Shown here: positions 26,301 to 38,124 of the stretch, one piece after another | Numbering within the stretch: the stretch's first letter is position 1 | Layout: each line of letters begins with the position of its first letter | Assembly: GCA_019614645.1 (NCBI GenBank) | Contig: JABWDB010000049.1 | Span: 744,001-808,000 of the forward strand | Length of the DNA: 64,000 nt | Reading direction: 5' to 3' | From: Stratiolaelaps scimitus | Taxonomy: Eukaryota > Arthropoda > Arachnida > Mesostigmata > Laelapidae | Notes under the pieces: generated by a model | The model's database searches: none | What the model was told of the DNA's origin: nothing | The model's input: only the letters and a program-made list of their open reading frames with translations | Program-made: the position numbers and the translations under genes

Positions 26301-27288
26301 TGCTTACCTGTACACTTGGTAGGGTCGTGTACTTGTAGGCATGAATGATGAGGTAGTTGGCCTCGACATCTATTGCTGCTACGACAAAATATTTGACACC
26401 TCGACCGCGCATCACGTTGAGCAGTGAGTTCTCGCCTCGTCGACAGGCCAAGAACGGAATGAAGATGAGGAAAATAATCACGTACGTAGGGAATACGAGA
26501 GCCGCTGAGAGGCTGGCGATGCTTCCGCCCCCAGCAGCAGCAGCAGCCAGGCCGTTTCCGCTGCTCGCCGTCGCAGTTCCGGTGAGGCCCGTGAGGCCGG
26601 CGGTGCTGTCCTTTGCCGTATCCCTCGATCGGTGGTGGACCGACTTGATGTCCTGGAGGCAGTATGCAGTCCCGCAAACCAGGACGGATGCCAGCTGGCC
26701 GCATATGACCGATTTGAGCGAATTGCTGCGGACAAACAGAACGCAACGAGGTAGGCGAGAGCGTTGTCAGACATCGTTGGTGTAAAGTGCACGTAGTCAT
26801 ACACGACGAGTATGTACAGCCCACTGCTGGTCATTGAAAATTTGTTTGGAAAACGAAATGCAAAAATATGTGGCATGCAACAACAGCAACAAACATTCAG
26901 CATGTTTTGGAGCCAGTAAGCAATTAACGCGATGGCCTTAGACAGAAGAAACCTTTTCAACATCAGGACAACAGGACATTGTTTGTTCTTTCTATACAGT
27001 TACTCTGTTAGATCGCTCTTCGTCGAAAATCGTACATATTCATGGATATATTATGAATAGTTACTTGACATCGTGTCTGCAACGCTTGACGTCCAAGTCT
27101 ACAGTTATAAACATGTGACGATACACGAGATCCCTTCTGTAACCTTAAGCAATATGCCAACGAAGTTGAATTCCTTAGTTTATACAGCGCTGTGTATAGT
27201 ACGTAAGTAACCATTCTTGTAATCACGTTTTTGGGCCAGTTTCTCCTAAGGCTCAGTAGGTGCGTACATCCACGTGAAACGATTTACG

Positions 27289-27324
<36 letters not shown>

Positions 27325-30300
27325 TAATGGGAAATACTAAATCAGATTACAGGCATTGAATTAATTAACCTTATATGTGCTGACGTGACATCGCTCGAGA
27401 ATAATCACTCGGAGAGGCCTTGCTCGTATTAAGGTTGCTGGCAGCTGCCTTAAATGTGAAGGTCTGTACGAGATACACGGTCCTGTTAAATATGGACGTT
27501 TGAGCAGGCTGAACGAATTTCGAAAACCGTGACTCGGAATATGCTAATGGGAGCTTGACTAAGGTTGAATAAGGTTAGGGGAAATGAACATAATTTCAAG
27601 AATAATAATTAAAATTACAAGTCCTATTCATTGACGAATTTGTCTCCTGACTGACCTGAAATCATTATTCAACAATAGAGTCTGTAGTTTACTGTAGTCA
27701 AATCGCATCCCTGTACAGAGACAGGGAGATTGTCGCGTTTCGAACCGCGGTACGATTTTTCATTCCACCAACGATTCTGTATTTCTTTTCTCCATTTTTC
27801 TTGACTGCGTTCATTATTAGGATTCATCTTGATCGCTGCAAGGGCTAACTTGAACGGACTATTGACAAACACGCACCGCAACAAAAACAAACACATGCAA
27901 ACACGTACGTATTGACAAAACATACGTACCCTAACTACGTGCGCGAGCAAATGAAATCACGTTTGCCCTTTAACTCTGTTGGGCAATGCGTGGCAGCGCG
28001 TGGCAGCGAACTATAGTGTATTACCACAGGGCAAGGCTTTCCTCCACCCATATCCCCTTAAGGTCAAACTTTCTGTGAGAGAAAGCCTTGTTTATTCACT
28101 ACTACAATGAGTCGAGCCCGAACGACGCCTTACCTATCTACAAAACCATTTTCGCGTAAAGCGAGCACTCCGGTAGACAGGAAGTGTATTTTCTAATTAT
28201 AATTAAGAGACGTCATTCAAACAACTATTCCAATGAATGTCTTGCTGGTTACGTATTATCCTAGCCTACGCTCCGAGTGGAAACCACCATCACTTTATGT
28301 TATACTCAAAACCATTATAAAAAAGTTGCATAGTAATACCTAAAGGTTAAGAGCTGAGGCCTGTCATAAAAAAGGAACAGCTAAGGGTCAGCTCGAAAAA
28401 AAAAAAAAAAGTTGCACGGCAAAAGAACGCCTTGATTCAGTCGATGTTACTAACCAAATGAGCACATGATTTCGAAGGATTTGAAGGTCCTTCACACAGC
28501 GGCCGAATTCGACTTCGGCACAGCAGAGCGAGACGCGTCGGACAACCCAAGGACACCAAGACGAATATTCGGGTGTCTTTTCATTCTATTATAAACTATA
28601 TGATTTGTATGACTGCAAATCGACAGACGTCAGGAGCATGTGCGTTTTGAATTATTGCCTATTGACATTGGCTTCGTGACATCGTTCTCAAAGCTCTAGT
28701 TTGGGCTGATGATTTGAATTTCTGTTTGTTTTACGCTACGGTGGCGCGCGTGAGTTTCGTTCTATATAATACTATACCGAGATATATTTAGCTTAGGCAT
28801 GTGACTCTGTCAAACTGACACACGGTTCGAACTTCGAATGAATTTTCAACGAGGCCTGCCATTATCCTGATGATAGAGTCTGTCTGGGAAGTTCACCGGT
28901 TGTCCTTGGCTAAGAAGTTGGATGAGAGCGATTTTTGGGTAGTGCCTATTGAGCTCGTTCTGTGTCTTTACGGAATGGCGCGTGGTCTAATTGAAGATGA
29001 AGTTTCCTCTGTGAGGTTATCCCAGGCAGCTCAAGGAACCGTCATCTCATACGATTTGGGCACACTAACGGCTCACATATGACAATACTTTTTGAGGACT
29101 AAGTGGCTCTGTTCGTATCACTATCCTATGGTGGGTTAGCTGTAGACTTGATGGCGCTCTCCTGGCCGATTATCATAGAATACCCATTCCTTATCACATG
29201 TTGGGTGCCCCCCCGCGAACAGGGACGCATAAATTATGCGATTCGACTTTGCTGTGCTCGTCGACGAAGGGCTCCTGGATTGTGCAAGATTGTACAGTAG
29301 AGTAACGGGTGATCGTTACTTGCTGTTTTTCCTGGTTTGTTTTTTGTTTGTCACTAGGTGCCTATTTGTAGGCGCGGATTAATCTTTTATGTAGATGTTA
29401 GCTGGCGATTGATATTCGAGTTTTTTGTTATCATCTTGCCAGGTATGCTATAGGGGCGGGCGGGTTGCATTTAAAAGAGGTCCGTCTTACGAAGCAATGC
29501 TAAAAGCAGTATCGTGGACGTTAAACGTTGGCTGGGAGTCAGCCTGAAAACCTAGGCTATACGGGCGAAATTCCCAAAGAATGCACGATATTCTTGTTGA
29601 AATTGTACACCTTACTACCGGATTAAAGACCTCACTACGTTGATTCCGATAGCAGGTGCCTTTTCTATCATGGACTTTACGAAGCGCTGAATTGTTATAC
29701 ACATACTGGTTGTTGTATTGATTACGATTCTGTAAACGTAAATTGACGTCTATTTTTCGCTTTTACAATGAATTATGTACAGTGAAATGATGTTAATTTG
29801 TACCGACTCCAGGGAAGAAATGGACTCTCAGCAGAGGATGGTTTTAGCAGGTAGAGGCGTTTTGTCATCCACGCCAACCCTGCACTGAGTCGGCCCACTG
29901 TAATGGAAATTGGAATGTCTTTGGTGGTATCCGTGCGTCTGAAGAAAATTTCCTCCTCTCAAAGAAAAGATTGTAAACTTGGTCCTCATCGGTTTTTTTT
30001 GTTTTTTTTTTTTTATAAAGGGGGAGTGTTGGCATGCTAATGCATGCCAACACCATGGCCGCCCCCCCTATGGAACTGTTGACGATGTTCAACAGCACCA
30101 CCCTTCCCGGTATCGCTTATCGCATTACTTCAGTAAAGGGTGGTGAGATGTGTACAAGCCCAGCCACGAGCACCACACATCCTCCTCACCGTACGAACAT
30201 GACGTGGTTAGCTGACTCTCAGCTGCTTCCCTTCTCTCCCAATCTCTCAAGACCTCTGTGCACTTCCCGTCTGTGAACAACTACTGTGATCAATAGGGTG

Positions 30301-33300
30301 TCTGTAGAAAGCCCCGTGTATGTAAACATGCAGTATTTATGACGCATACAGGGGGTGTACGGTGCCTTCCTTTCTGCACAGTGGTAGCTATGCCGCAGAC
30401 CACATTAGTTGCCACTACTACTTAACAAATCTTATTGCGGAGATACTGCCCATAAAAGTAAATATGACTCCACTCAGATTTGAACCTCAGACTCCACAAA
30501 ACTCCCTTTTTGGTACTGCCTACCTTGTCCACCACGCCATGCCCGCAGGCTCATCGGTTAGAATATGCTAACATTCTCAACCGTTCGCAGCCCGCACTCC
30601 AATGGATATTATTAAACGCGATCAAATATTGGCTCAACCTCGCTCAGTCTAACTATCCTCGTCCGGAATCATGGGCTCAAACAGAACATTCAATGCTAGT
30701 TGACTCGTTGAGATTCGAACGTGTATGGCACCGTGTTCATCATCGCACATGTTGTGTGAACCCTGTTTTCTCTGCTGTCGCACATTTGAAAGGGAGGCTG
30801 CTTCCAGGCACCACTCGCCATACTCTGCCCTCGGGGCAATTCATTCAGCCATAAATGCAGTAGCTGGAAATGTCACTGCATTCACAAGGACAAGCATTCT
30901 CGCTGTTTGATTTTGACTTCCGAACACCACCAACCACCCTTAGTCCTTCGTATTCTCGTATCGATGGTGTAGTCCATTCACTAATTTAGTGATTCAATAA
31001 CCTGCCCATACTTTAAGCCACTTGTTCTTGAAGGGTTCGAGGAGGCCCGCACTCGTTCCGAGATCGTTTTGGCAAAGTCTCGGTGCGACAATACGAATAT
31101 TTCAGCTTCCAGTGCACGAGGACAGCCCGAGGTTTGCGAGGTTGCATTCATCAGGAGTGATCGTATGTGTTAGTGATCTATCGGAACCTCTGGATGTCAG
31201 ACTCTTAAGGTTAATTGAGAGCCTTATTGGCTTATTAAAGGAACTGCAATGTTTTGCAATGCTTAAGGTCTCCTATATGACACGTAGCTGGACCTGCAAC
31301 CGCCGATTTTTTACAGCCACAAACAACCAAGCTACCACGCTGATGGAGAACAAAATACTCGCCTGTCGCAAGTCGCCCCGAGCAATTAAAATTTAAATGG
31401 CACCAAATTTACTGAGCCCAATGAGTTTCAAAAATGCTAAATGATTCATAGTATTGATGTCCACGAAGAACAATCCTTTGTTATTAAAGTGATTACTTAT
31501 CCCGTATATACTACTGCACAAAAGCTTCGCAACAGTATTTGTCTTGGATCTGCTATAGTCTATAATCTCTCCAATTCCAGAAGTCTAGCAAACATTACCG
31601 TTGCTGCCATGTTTTTAACTCACTTAGCTTAGGCTTCACGAGGCAAGTATCATTTATCATTTGCCGAGTTAATTTCAAGTGATTACATTTCCATCGTATT
31701 CATAGTGGTGCACCCTAAAGCACTATAGCTGAATAGTTGTTAACAATGAGTCGAGTTCTCAAATGTATGGAGGAGTTTATGCCTCCATAACAGTCTTGTT
31801 AAGGAGCAGAAGAAGACTTAATTACGGGGACTTCTAACGGTGGTTTCAGGTGGACAAGCACGTTTTAAAGCCTCTTCAAGATTTACAGGCAAATGCTCAA
31901 TTGAGGCGAACCGACAATGCCTTTGCGGATGGGGGTTCCTTCGCCGCTGTCGAAGACTCTGCGCTGAACTTCATTAGGCAGCGAGAGTCGGAGAGTGACA
32001 AGGTCAAAACTAAAAGAAACTTTTTGGGTATCCTCTTTAGCCGAGGTTATTGACAACGTTTCCATCATAAAATGGATGCCTGTCTAACACTTCCAGCAGT
32101 TCTCTTAACTAGTTTCACTAGCTAAATTGTTTGTAGATAGTCTGCGGACTCAAACGAACGACCTCTCGATTGCAGTCAGCCTCAGCGATTGCAATGCGAA
32201 GCCCAGTACAAGATCATAATCACAAGAGGACGCGTGCAGGCAACATATCAGCCAAAGAGTCAACAAGCGCAATATCCATATTGGATTCTGCAGCATCAAC
32301 TCAAGGGCTACTTGAGTCGAATCATATCGGGTGCATTGAGATGTCTAAGCAAATCTGAGTTCGAGAAGAATCGAATTTCTTAGAATTGACATTCCCATGA
32401 ATTCGGCCAACCAACAACAAAGTTCACCAAACTGGTCCATGTATGATTTTGATATTACATTTTTACATTGGGATGAATTTGAAACAAACGATTTACGCTG
32501 TCAGGTTCCCCACGCTGCGCAGGTTTGATCCTTACTAGTGCAGATTCGCATTTGGAAGGATCCGTTTTAGGAAGCAATGCCAAAAGCAGATCCGTGTACG
32601 TTAACTGACTAAGGCTGTGAGTCTGTCCGGAAAGTTTGCCAGGTTCTTAGGAAACATATCGTGTTTCGTTCTTGTGAGCCATTAGTATTTATTGTATCTA
32701 ACGTTACACGTTAGATTGTCACCGTAGCTAAATATTGTTTTCCATAGCTGAGAGTTTCGCTCAGCTGTTTTCCAGCTGTGGCACGAAGACCTCGGTACCA
32801 GCGCGGCTTCCAGGACCTATAAGGAGATCTGAGCTCATGTGATTGCAATTGCAGTGTTGGCCAATAGCGGGAACTATTCATCGGTGATGGTTGTGGCCTG
32901 ATTGACTAATTCGTATCTCTTTGGGCGAGCTTCCCAAGGAAATCATGAATAGGGGGCACAATTGATGATCACCAGTTTGATCCTCAGAAATCGTGCTCTT
33001 TGTGGCATGTAGCGAACATTGTCCCACTGTCACATAGGTCTGCTGCAGAAAGCAACCCAGAGAAGTCCAGTGTGATCGACAGGCCGGATGAGGTCAAAAT
33101 GGGACTAGCGAACTTCACCCGGCCGTTGGCAACAAGATTATACCAGCCTCGTGTCCGTTGCAAAGTACAAGAACAGAGGATTGCGTAACAATATGGACAC
33201 GATCGGGTCTCGCACACGACGAAATACTGCCCTCGCGTCGGCAGCACGGTTTGATTATCCGACTGCGTGGATAGTAGAATTTTTTTCTGCAAATATTGAC

Positions 33301-35000
33301 ACAGAAAGGGATTAGGTTTCGCCACGTGTGAGCCTTCACAATTCGATTCACTTGGAAGTCGTCAGCCTTTGAATGTCAAATCTGTCTATCTTGTGCCGAC
33401 TAGTAATTAATGAGGTTCTGTTTCATTCATAAACGATTTGTAAGTTTCATGTTCGTTGACTTATTAGCCCCCCCCCACTCAATCGAAGGGCAAGCTGTCA
33501 TTAATTACACGTATATTATCATCGCTGCATTCGTTGAGATTATACCGGACAATAATACCGATGAAATTGATCCAAAAACGTTGACACACGGGTGTCGCTA
33601 TCTCCAATTCCGCCGCACACACATACTTTTGAATGTTCCATATATATTTCCTCTATTTCGGGGACCCTAACGCCACTTGCAAAGTTTCGAGAATACTCTA
33701 ATTAAATAATTATTATATAACAATTGAATTCAGCAATGAATAAATGTTCAGAGAGTCAACAGACGAATTAGTGATGTTGACAATCAATTAATTGTAACAG
33801 TATGACCCGTTTGATAAATAACTTATGTCGATTATCCTGCATTATGTCGACTATTAACGTCAACGTCAATTTATCTCTATCCTCTAACTTTCTGCATCCT
33901 GCAAGAGCATTTCGCTATTGTTGGAAAATATCAATCATTGACAAAAGATGAAAATTCAATTAGAATCGAAAACGGCGCATGGCACTGTTCGCCTCAAGAT
34001 GTTCCGCTCGCTCTGAATGCTACGCATCATGCAATTAATCTAATAGCTATAATAGGTGTTGTGTCGATATGGCACAGTTGCGCCTCGGAGCCGCCGAACT
34101 ACGAGGATTCGGCAAGAGACTGCATTCGGTATAACTTGTCTTGACAGATGGTGAAATTCAGATAAAACCTATGGACGCCTCAACCTCAAACGGAATAGAG
34201 CAGACCTGCTTCCCGATGTTTGGTTTGTCTGTTGTCGTGAACCGAATGAATAATGGCAATCCAAGGACCAAATGCCTTTCGAGAGCGTCCCAGTGTTAAA
34301 CAAAAGGGCTCTGTTTTGAATTGATTTTTTTGGACGGTCGAAGTTCTACTTGGCAGAGTGAGGTAATATATTTTTGTATTAAACAAAGCAGACTACAAAT
34401 TGACGCAAAAAAATCTTTTCTTTGCTGCCATAGGAGTGGTGGGTGGGTTTGCAAAGCCAGCTACACTGGTAGAATTAGTCATATTTATTAATATTAATGT
34501 ACTCGTATTGATTTCACACGTTGCTCGTGTGGATGTGTGAAATTATGTGTATTTGCCTAGCGATATATGAACGCTTCGACATCTGCTATGCGAATATACA
34601 ATGATACATATACATATGTATCATATGTATACACGTGCATGAAGCTCTCAGCAGAACAACTAGACCAATTCGCCAAGTAGTATACTTGGTACCAATCGGC
34701 ATCAGCGGCTCATCGAGATGTATGTATTCGCCAGCGGCTACTTTTTGTCTGTCCCCATATCCGACATTGTCTTCTCGTCGGGTTGCATTGTAGTCAATGT
34801 TGTTGCTACTGCTGCTGCTGCTATTTCTCAGATGCTTATTATAGTTGTCACTGAAACCGCTACTGTACTACGTACCACAGATTGAAGCGTTCCGTCGTCT
34901 GTTGATACTGCTGCTGCTCCTGCTGGCATCCGGCTGAATGTTCATCTCGAACGAAGCTATCCCGCTCGGCGACATCTCCGAGCGAGCCGGCCCGCTCCAT
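22038..35000 (-). CDS. SLC35F: SLC35F-type (SLC35F1/F2-like) multi-pass transporter
   Basis: Five exons: 35000-34876, 26725-26308, 24620-24304, 23177-22961 and 22403-22038. Junction phases are 2, 0, 2, 0; the total is 1443 nt, or 480 residues. The similarity to SLC35F1/F2 is clear: ICGQLASVLVCGTA (exon 2), AIDVEANYLIIHAYKYTTLP followed by SVQ at the exon-2 end, then MLDCFSIPIVLALSWLFLKV and GVSNVLQEFTV with GLFASTISGIQ in exon 3, ATALNLSLLSADGLSLLGYY in exon 4, and LHYLYVVSLSLVLLGVVLF in exon 5. The family has about ten membrane helices and sits in the nucleotide-sugar/drug-metabolite transporter superfamily; substrates are mostly unknown. The start is the first ATG of exon 1, giving a short cytoplasmic leader (MERAGSLGDVAERDS). 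The last residues before the exon-4 donor are uncertain: GTTCGT after KTFG is my choice, GTTCAC after GVRI the alternative. Oddities are an Ala/Gly/Ser insertion in the first loop and a His-rich tail. Exon 1 is the least certain part and rests on phase and the GTACGT donor. Confidence 0.85.
23283..23335. repeat. (TA)n microsatellite, longest pure tract
   Basis: About 26 TA units in SLC35F intron 3 (between its exons 3 and 4), 106 bp upstream of exon 4 in gene orientation. Confidence 0.9.
28331..28410 (+). mobile_element. Short A-tailed retroposon, copy 1
   Basis: A body of about 65 nt begins TAGTAATACCTAAAGG, contains GAGCTGAGGCCTGTCA and ends AAGGGTCAGCTCG, followed by 15 A. It is flanked by a target-site duplication, AAAAGTTGCA before and GTTGCA after the A tail (A residues ambiguous). 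It lies in the first intron of the SLC35F gene, on the opposite strand. There is no obvious Pol III B box. Confidence 0.7.
29481..29552 (+). repeat. Dispersed repeat family B, long copy
   Basis: Shares GAAGCAATGC, AAAAGCAG and ACGTTAA, then GGCTGGGAGTCAGCCTGAAA, with the copy at 32.56 kb, over about 70 bp. The right-hand core GCTGnGAGTCAGC is also found at five more places in the window. Confidence 0.65.
30027..30052. repeat. Perfect 11-bp inverted repeat
   Basis: TGTTGGCATGC, TAAT, GCATGCCAACA. It follows a long T-rich run (29994-30014), lies next to a C-run, and does not resemble the ends of the other repeats in the window. Confidence 0.8.
32561..32632 (+). repeat. Dispersed repeat family B, long copy
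   Basis: Second long copy, about 75-80 percent similar to 29481-29552: TCCGTTTTAGGAAGCAATGC, CAAAAGCAG, then ACGTTAACTG and GGCTGTGAGTCTGTCCGGAA. Confidence 0.6.
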
Positions 35001-37600
35001 CGCTTGTCGCAGAGACCCGTCGTGCGGGTCGCGCCCTATGGCGCTATATCGTGCACTCCCGGCCGCCACTGCAGAGCGGTCGTGGTTGTGCACTACACGT
35101 TATTGTCGTTGTCGTCGCCGTCGTTGTAGCCACCGTCGACGTTTATCTGTGACATCGGCGCAGCGATTTTCTCATCGTCTCCTCTCATACACACACAGCC
35201 ATTAATCAGCGAACGAACTGTTACGATTGGGCAGCGAAGGTAAGCGGTATCGAGTGTCGAGAAGATTGCGTTTTCTCGTCTTGACGAGCTATGGGATACG
35301 AACGAGGGGCGTGAGGCGACCAAATGAAGACATCGGGCCCGGCTGAGCGGCATCGGTATCCCGCGGCGGTAGCAATCGCTAGAGACGGTTGCCAAGAAAC
35401 CAACAAGGAACGCGGAGCACTCGCTGAACAACGAACGAGAATCCCTTGAGCGGCGGTCTCTCTCTCTCTCTCCCTCGTTCCTCTCCCTCTTGAACTCGAG
35501 GTGGATGGACACGCCACCGCTCAGTGTCACTCGGGCGGCCAGCGATCCGGGGCGCGGCGATATTTTACGGCAAACGAACGTGGCGGCTTCTTTTCGAAAC
35601 GTGCCGGATCATGTTTCCTCCGCCTTGTGACCGTGGTAGAGTTCTACTGAGCTGGTCAGTTGATGCTGCTGCTGCTGCTGTAGCCGTTGTTTTCGTCGCA
35701 GCACGTGATCGATGCTGACCGTAACGTCGTGTTTGCCAACCGCATATGAGGCAGCCTTCGCCACTTCTGCCGAAAACGCAGTGGACACCAGCAACATACG
35801 TCTTGCGGTACACACTTTGTCACAGACACACACAGACAGAGAGATAGGCCCCTGAGAGACAACAACCAGCAGCGAACATCCGCCGTCAGTCAGCAGGAAC
35901 AACGCGAACGGGGGAGCCCTGCGAAGCACGCAACATAACAAACGCGAACCGACGGGAAGAGATCATTTTTATGCAGAGATCATAGTCGAAGAAGAACGAA
36001 CAGTCGAACAGTTTCTAGCTAATCCAAGATACAGGGAGTGGGCGGGCGAGAGAGAGAGAGAGAGACGGGGGGCAAGTGAACAGAGTCCCTCTGAACACTA
36101 TATCACTATGGGCAACACGCGGTAGGAAGACGCTTCGTCGAAGCAGGAAATCGACTCAGTAAGACACCCCCGAATGGTTGCATGAAGATGCAGAATGTTG
36201 GCCTGGTGACCAATATTCATGAAGACGTTACGCCCATGCCAGTGGCCGCCTTCGCAACATGAAGTGGTGGGCATTCGTCTCAAAGCGAAACATCGACAGA
36301 GACAACTGTGTGGAACAAGCGGCCGACTCAAACTGAATGCGGCGGCGGAGCTTTCGGCAGGCTACAACACTTGGTGCTGCACAATGCTCTACCTACTACT
36401 GCTGCTGCTGCTGCTGCTGTATATGGCGTTTAAGCCCGTTCTTTTGCTTTGTTCCTTTATCGTAAGGCGGTCGTTACATCACAGTCGGACGGCACAGAAC
36501 AGCAGGGAACACACGTCACCAAACACACGCACGCCGGCACAGTACACGGTACACATTACATCAGGCGACGGCGGCGGCGGCACCTACGGCTGCTGTGAAC
36601 CACCCCTGCCTCCTGTTACTGCTATTTGCTGTTGGAGCCTTAGCGGCAGTGGTGGCGGTGGCGGCTGTGGTTCTCGATCTCGAACGAGTCTGACCGTCCG
36701 TCCGTTCGCGACAGAACACACTGCTCACGCGGGAGAGAAACAGCAGCAGCAGCAGTAGCAGCGGTGAGCACCTCTCACTTTGCCGCTACTCTGCCGCTCC
36801 CTCCTCGACCACTACTGCCGACTTCGTTCAACTCGACTCGTTCGTACAGCGGCGGCGGCGGCGGCGGCGGCTACGGCTGCGGCGGCGGTAGCGGCGTTAG
36901 TGGTTCGTACAGAAGCAGCAGCAGCAACGGCGGCTTCAGTGGCGATACCCCGTGCGTTCGCTCTTCTCCTGACTACCCCCCGCTGGCTGGTTCGCTCGTG
37001 GTTCTCCTTCACTCACAGTGGCTTCCTGAGCGCGGCGACAGCGGCAGCAGTAGTCTCCTGAGTGAGCGGACGAGCGCGCGTGCAGCCACGAAACGGAGAC
37101 GAAGAGAGGGGGTAGCGCGCTTCGTCAGCGCACACCGACCAGAGCAGAGCAGAGAACCTCCCACCCAGCTTCCAGCAGACCACACCAACTGCTGTACGCC
37201 ACACCAACCGACAGAATCAACGAAAGGCCAACCAACCTACACAGAGAGAGAGAGAGAGCAGCGAACCTCGCCTTACCCCCACAGTTCCCCTCTGCGGACA
37301 CAACCGTCCGGCAGCCCCAAGCAACTCTCCGATTTCGGCGAGAGTCTGTGTTACTCTATTCCAGTCAACCCGCTCTGCCCTGCTGCTAAGTCCCCCTCCA
37401 TCGAGTCCCTAGACCCCGCAGAAGGGGACGCCAAAGGCGGATGCTACGCCTGCACGACGGCGCGCCTCCCCTCAGCGTACCCCCGTATGGTCGCTCTTTG
37501 TGTCAACTGACACCCGTCTTCGTTCTTGTACGGCTTCTGCTAAAATGCGGCCGAATTAATCGACATTAAACGGCAAACGACACACTGCATCCGGCCAAAA
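35001..37600. promoter_or_regulatory. GC-rich trinucleotide-rich stretch, probable SLC35F promoter and leader
   Basis: Immediately upstream of the proposed first SLC35F exon the base composition shifts to GC-rich with CAG, CTG, GGC and GA tracts (CTG at 35660 and 36400, GGC at 36850, GA at 36050). Long frames on both strands (248 codons plus at 36764-37510, 179 codons plus at 36219-36758, 145 codons minus at 35093-35530) are low-complexity runs of Gly, Ser or Cys without a domain. I read it as a CpG-rich promoter and 5' UTR and not as coding sequence. Confidence 0.4.
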
Positions 37601-37956
37601 TAGGATCACCCTGATACGAGTGTGAGATGAAACATCGAAACGCTCTTCGTGGTAGAAGTACCACGTTGGACAACTATCGCATTATATAATACTCCACTAA
37701 TGCGTCAATCAAGTCAACACTTGCAAATCAGTTGTAGGACAACCTTGTAAACTGATTCGGCCCAAGAAACGTTGAGTATGTTAGATGAATTAAAGGTAAA
37801 CGAATTCAACTCGCGTAAGATAATAGAAAGAGGCCACGAGGGGCGTTTCGGCAATAATTGATACTGGGTGCTGGACTTAAACCAAAACTTTGTATTATTG
37901 TATAGTCTCATTTTGAATTCATTTATTTCATTACAGTCATATGTGTCAGGTCCAGT

Positions 37957-37993
<37 letters not shown>

Positions 37994-38086
37994 TTCTTGA
38001 GTTGTATTTATTGTATTGTGAGTTGGAACTAGAATAGATCAGGAGTCGATACTCGTTCAATGTCTGTGTGAAAAAGTGATAGAAGG

Positions 38087-38124
38087 TTTTGTTAAACCCA
38101 TGTTCGTCGTAGGGTTTAACAAAA
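38087..38124. repeat. Perfect 13-bp inverted repeat
   Basis: TTTTGTTAAACCC and GGGTTTAACAAAA flank a 12-nt spacer. It is isolated in an AT-rich gene-free stretch. Confidence 0.8.

Larger units (their letters stand above)
26726..34875 (-). other. First intron of the SLC35F gene
   Basis: 8.1 kb without recognisable coding sequence. It holds retroposon copy 1 (28.3 kb), two family-B repeats (29.5 and 32.6 kb), the 11-bp inverted repeat at 30.0 kb and a small palindrome at 34602-34623. Around 30470-30560 (minus) a B-box-like GGTTCAAATC with an upstream TGGCGTGGTGGACAAGG suggests a worn tRNA-derived SINE. Confidence 0.5.

Noticed and set aside
26478..26963. 161-codon minus-strand frame with Cys and Leu runs
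   Set aside because: Shadow of SLC35F exon 2, which is in a different frame.
30362..30910. Overlapping plus-strand frames of 60-124 codons
   Set aside because: No domain; the stretch looks like a worn tRNA-derived repeat on the minus strand and lies in the SLC35F first intron.
36764..37510. 248-codon plus-strand frame with Gly, Ser and Pro runs
   Set aside because: Lies in GC-rich trinucleotide repeats where stops are rare, has no domain, starts inside a CAG tract, and sits where the 5' leader of the SLC35F gene is expected.
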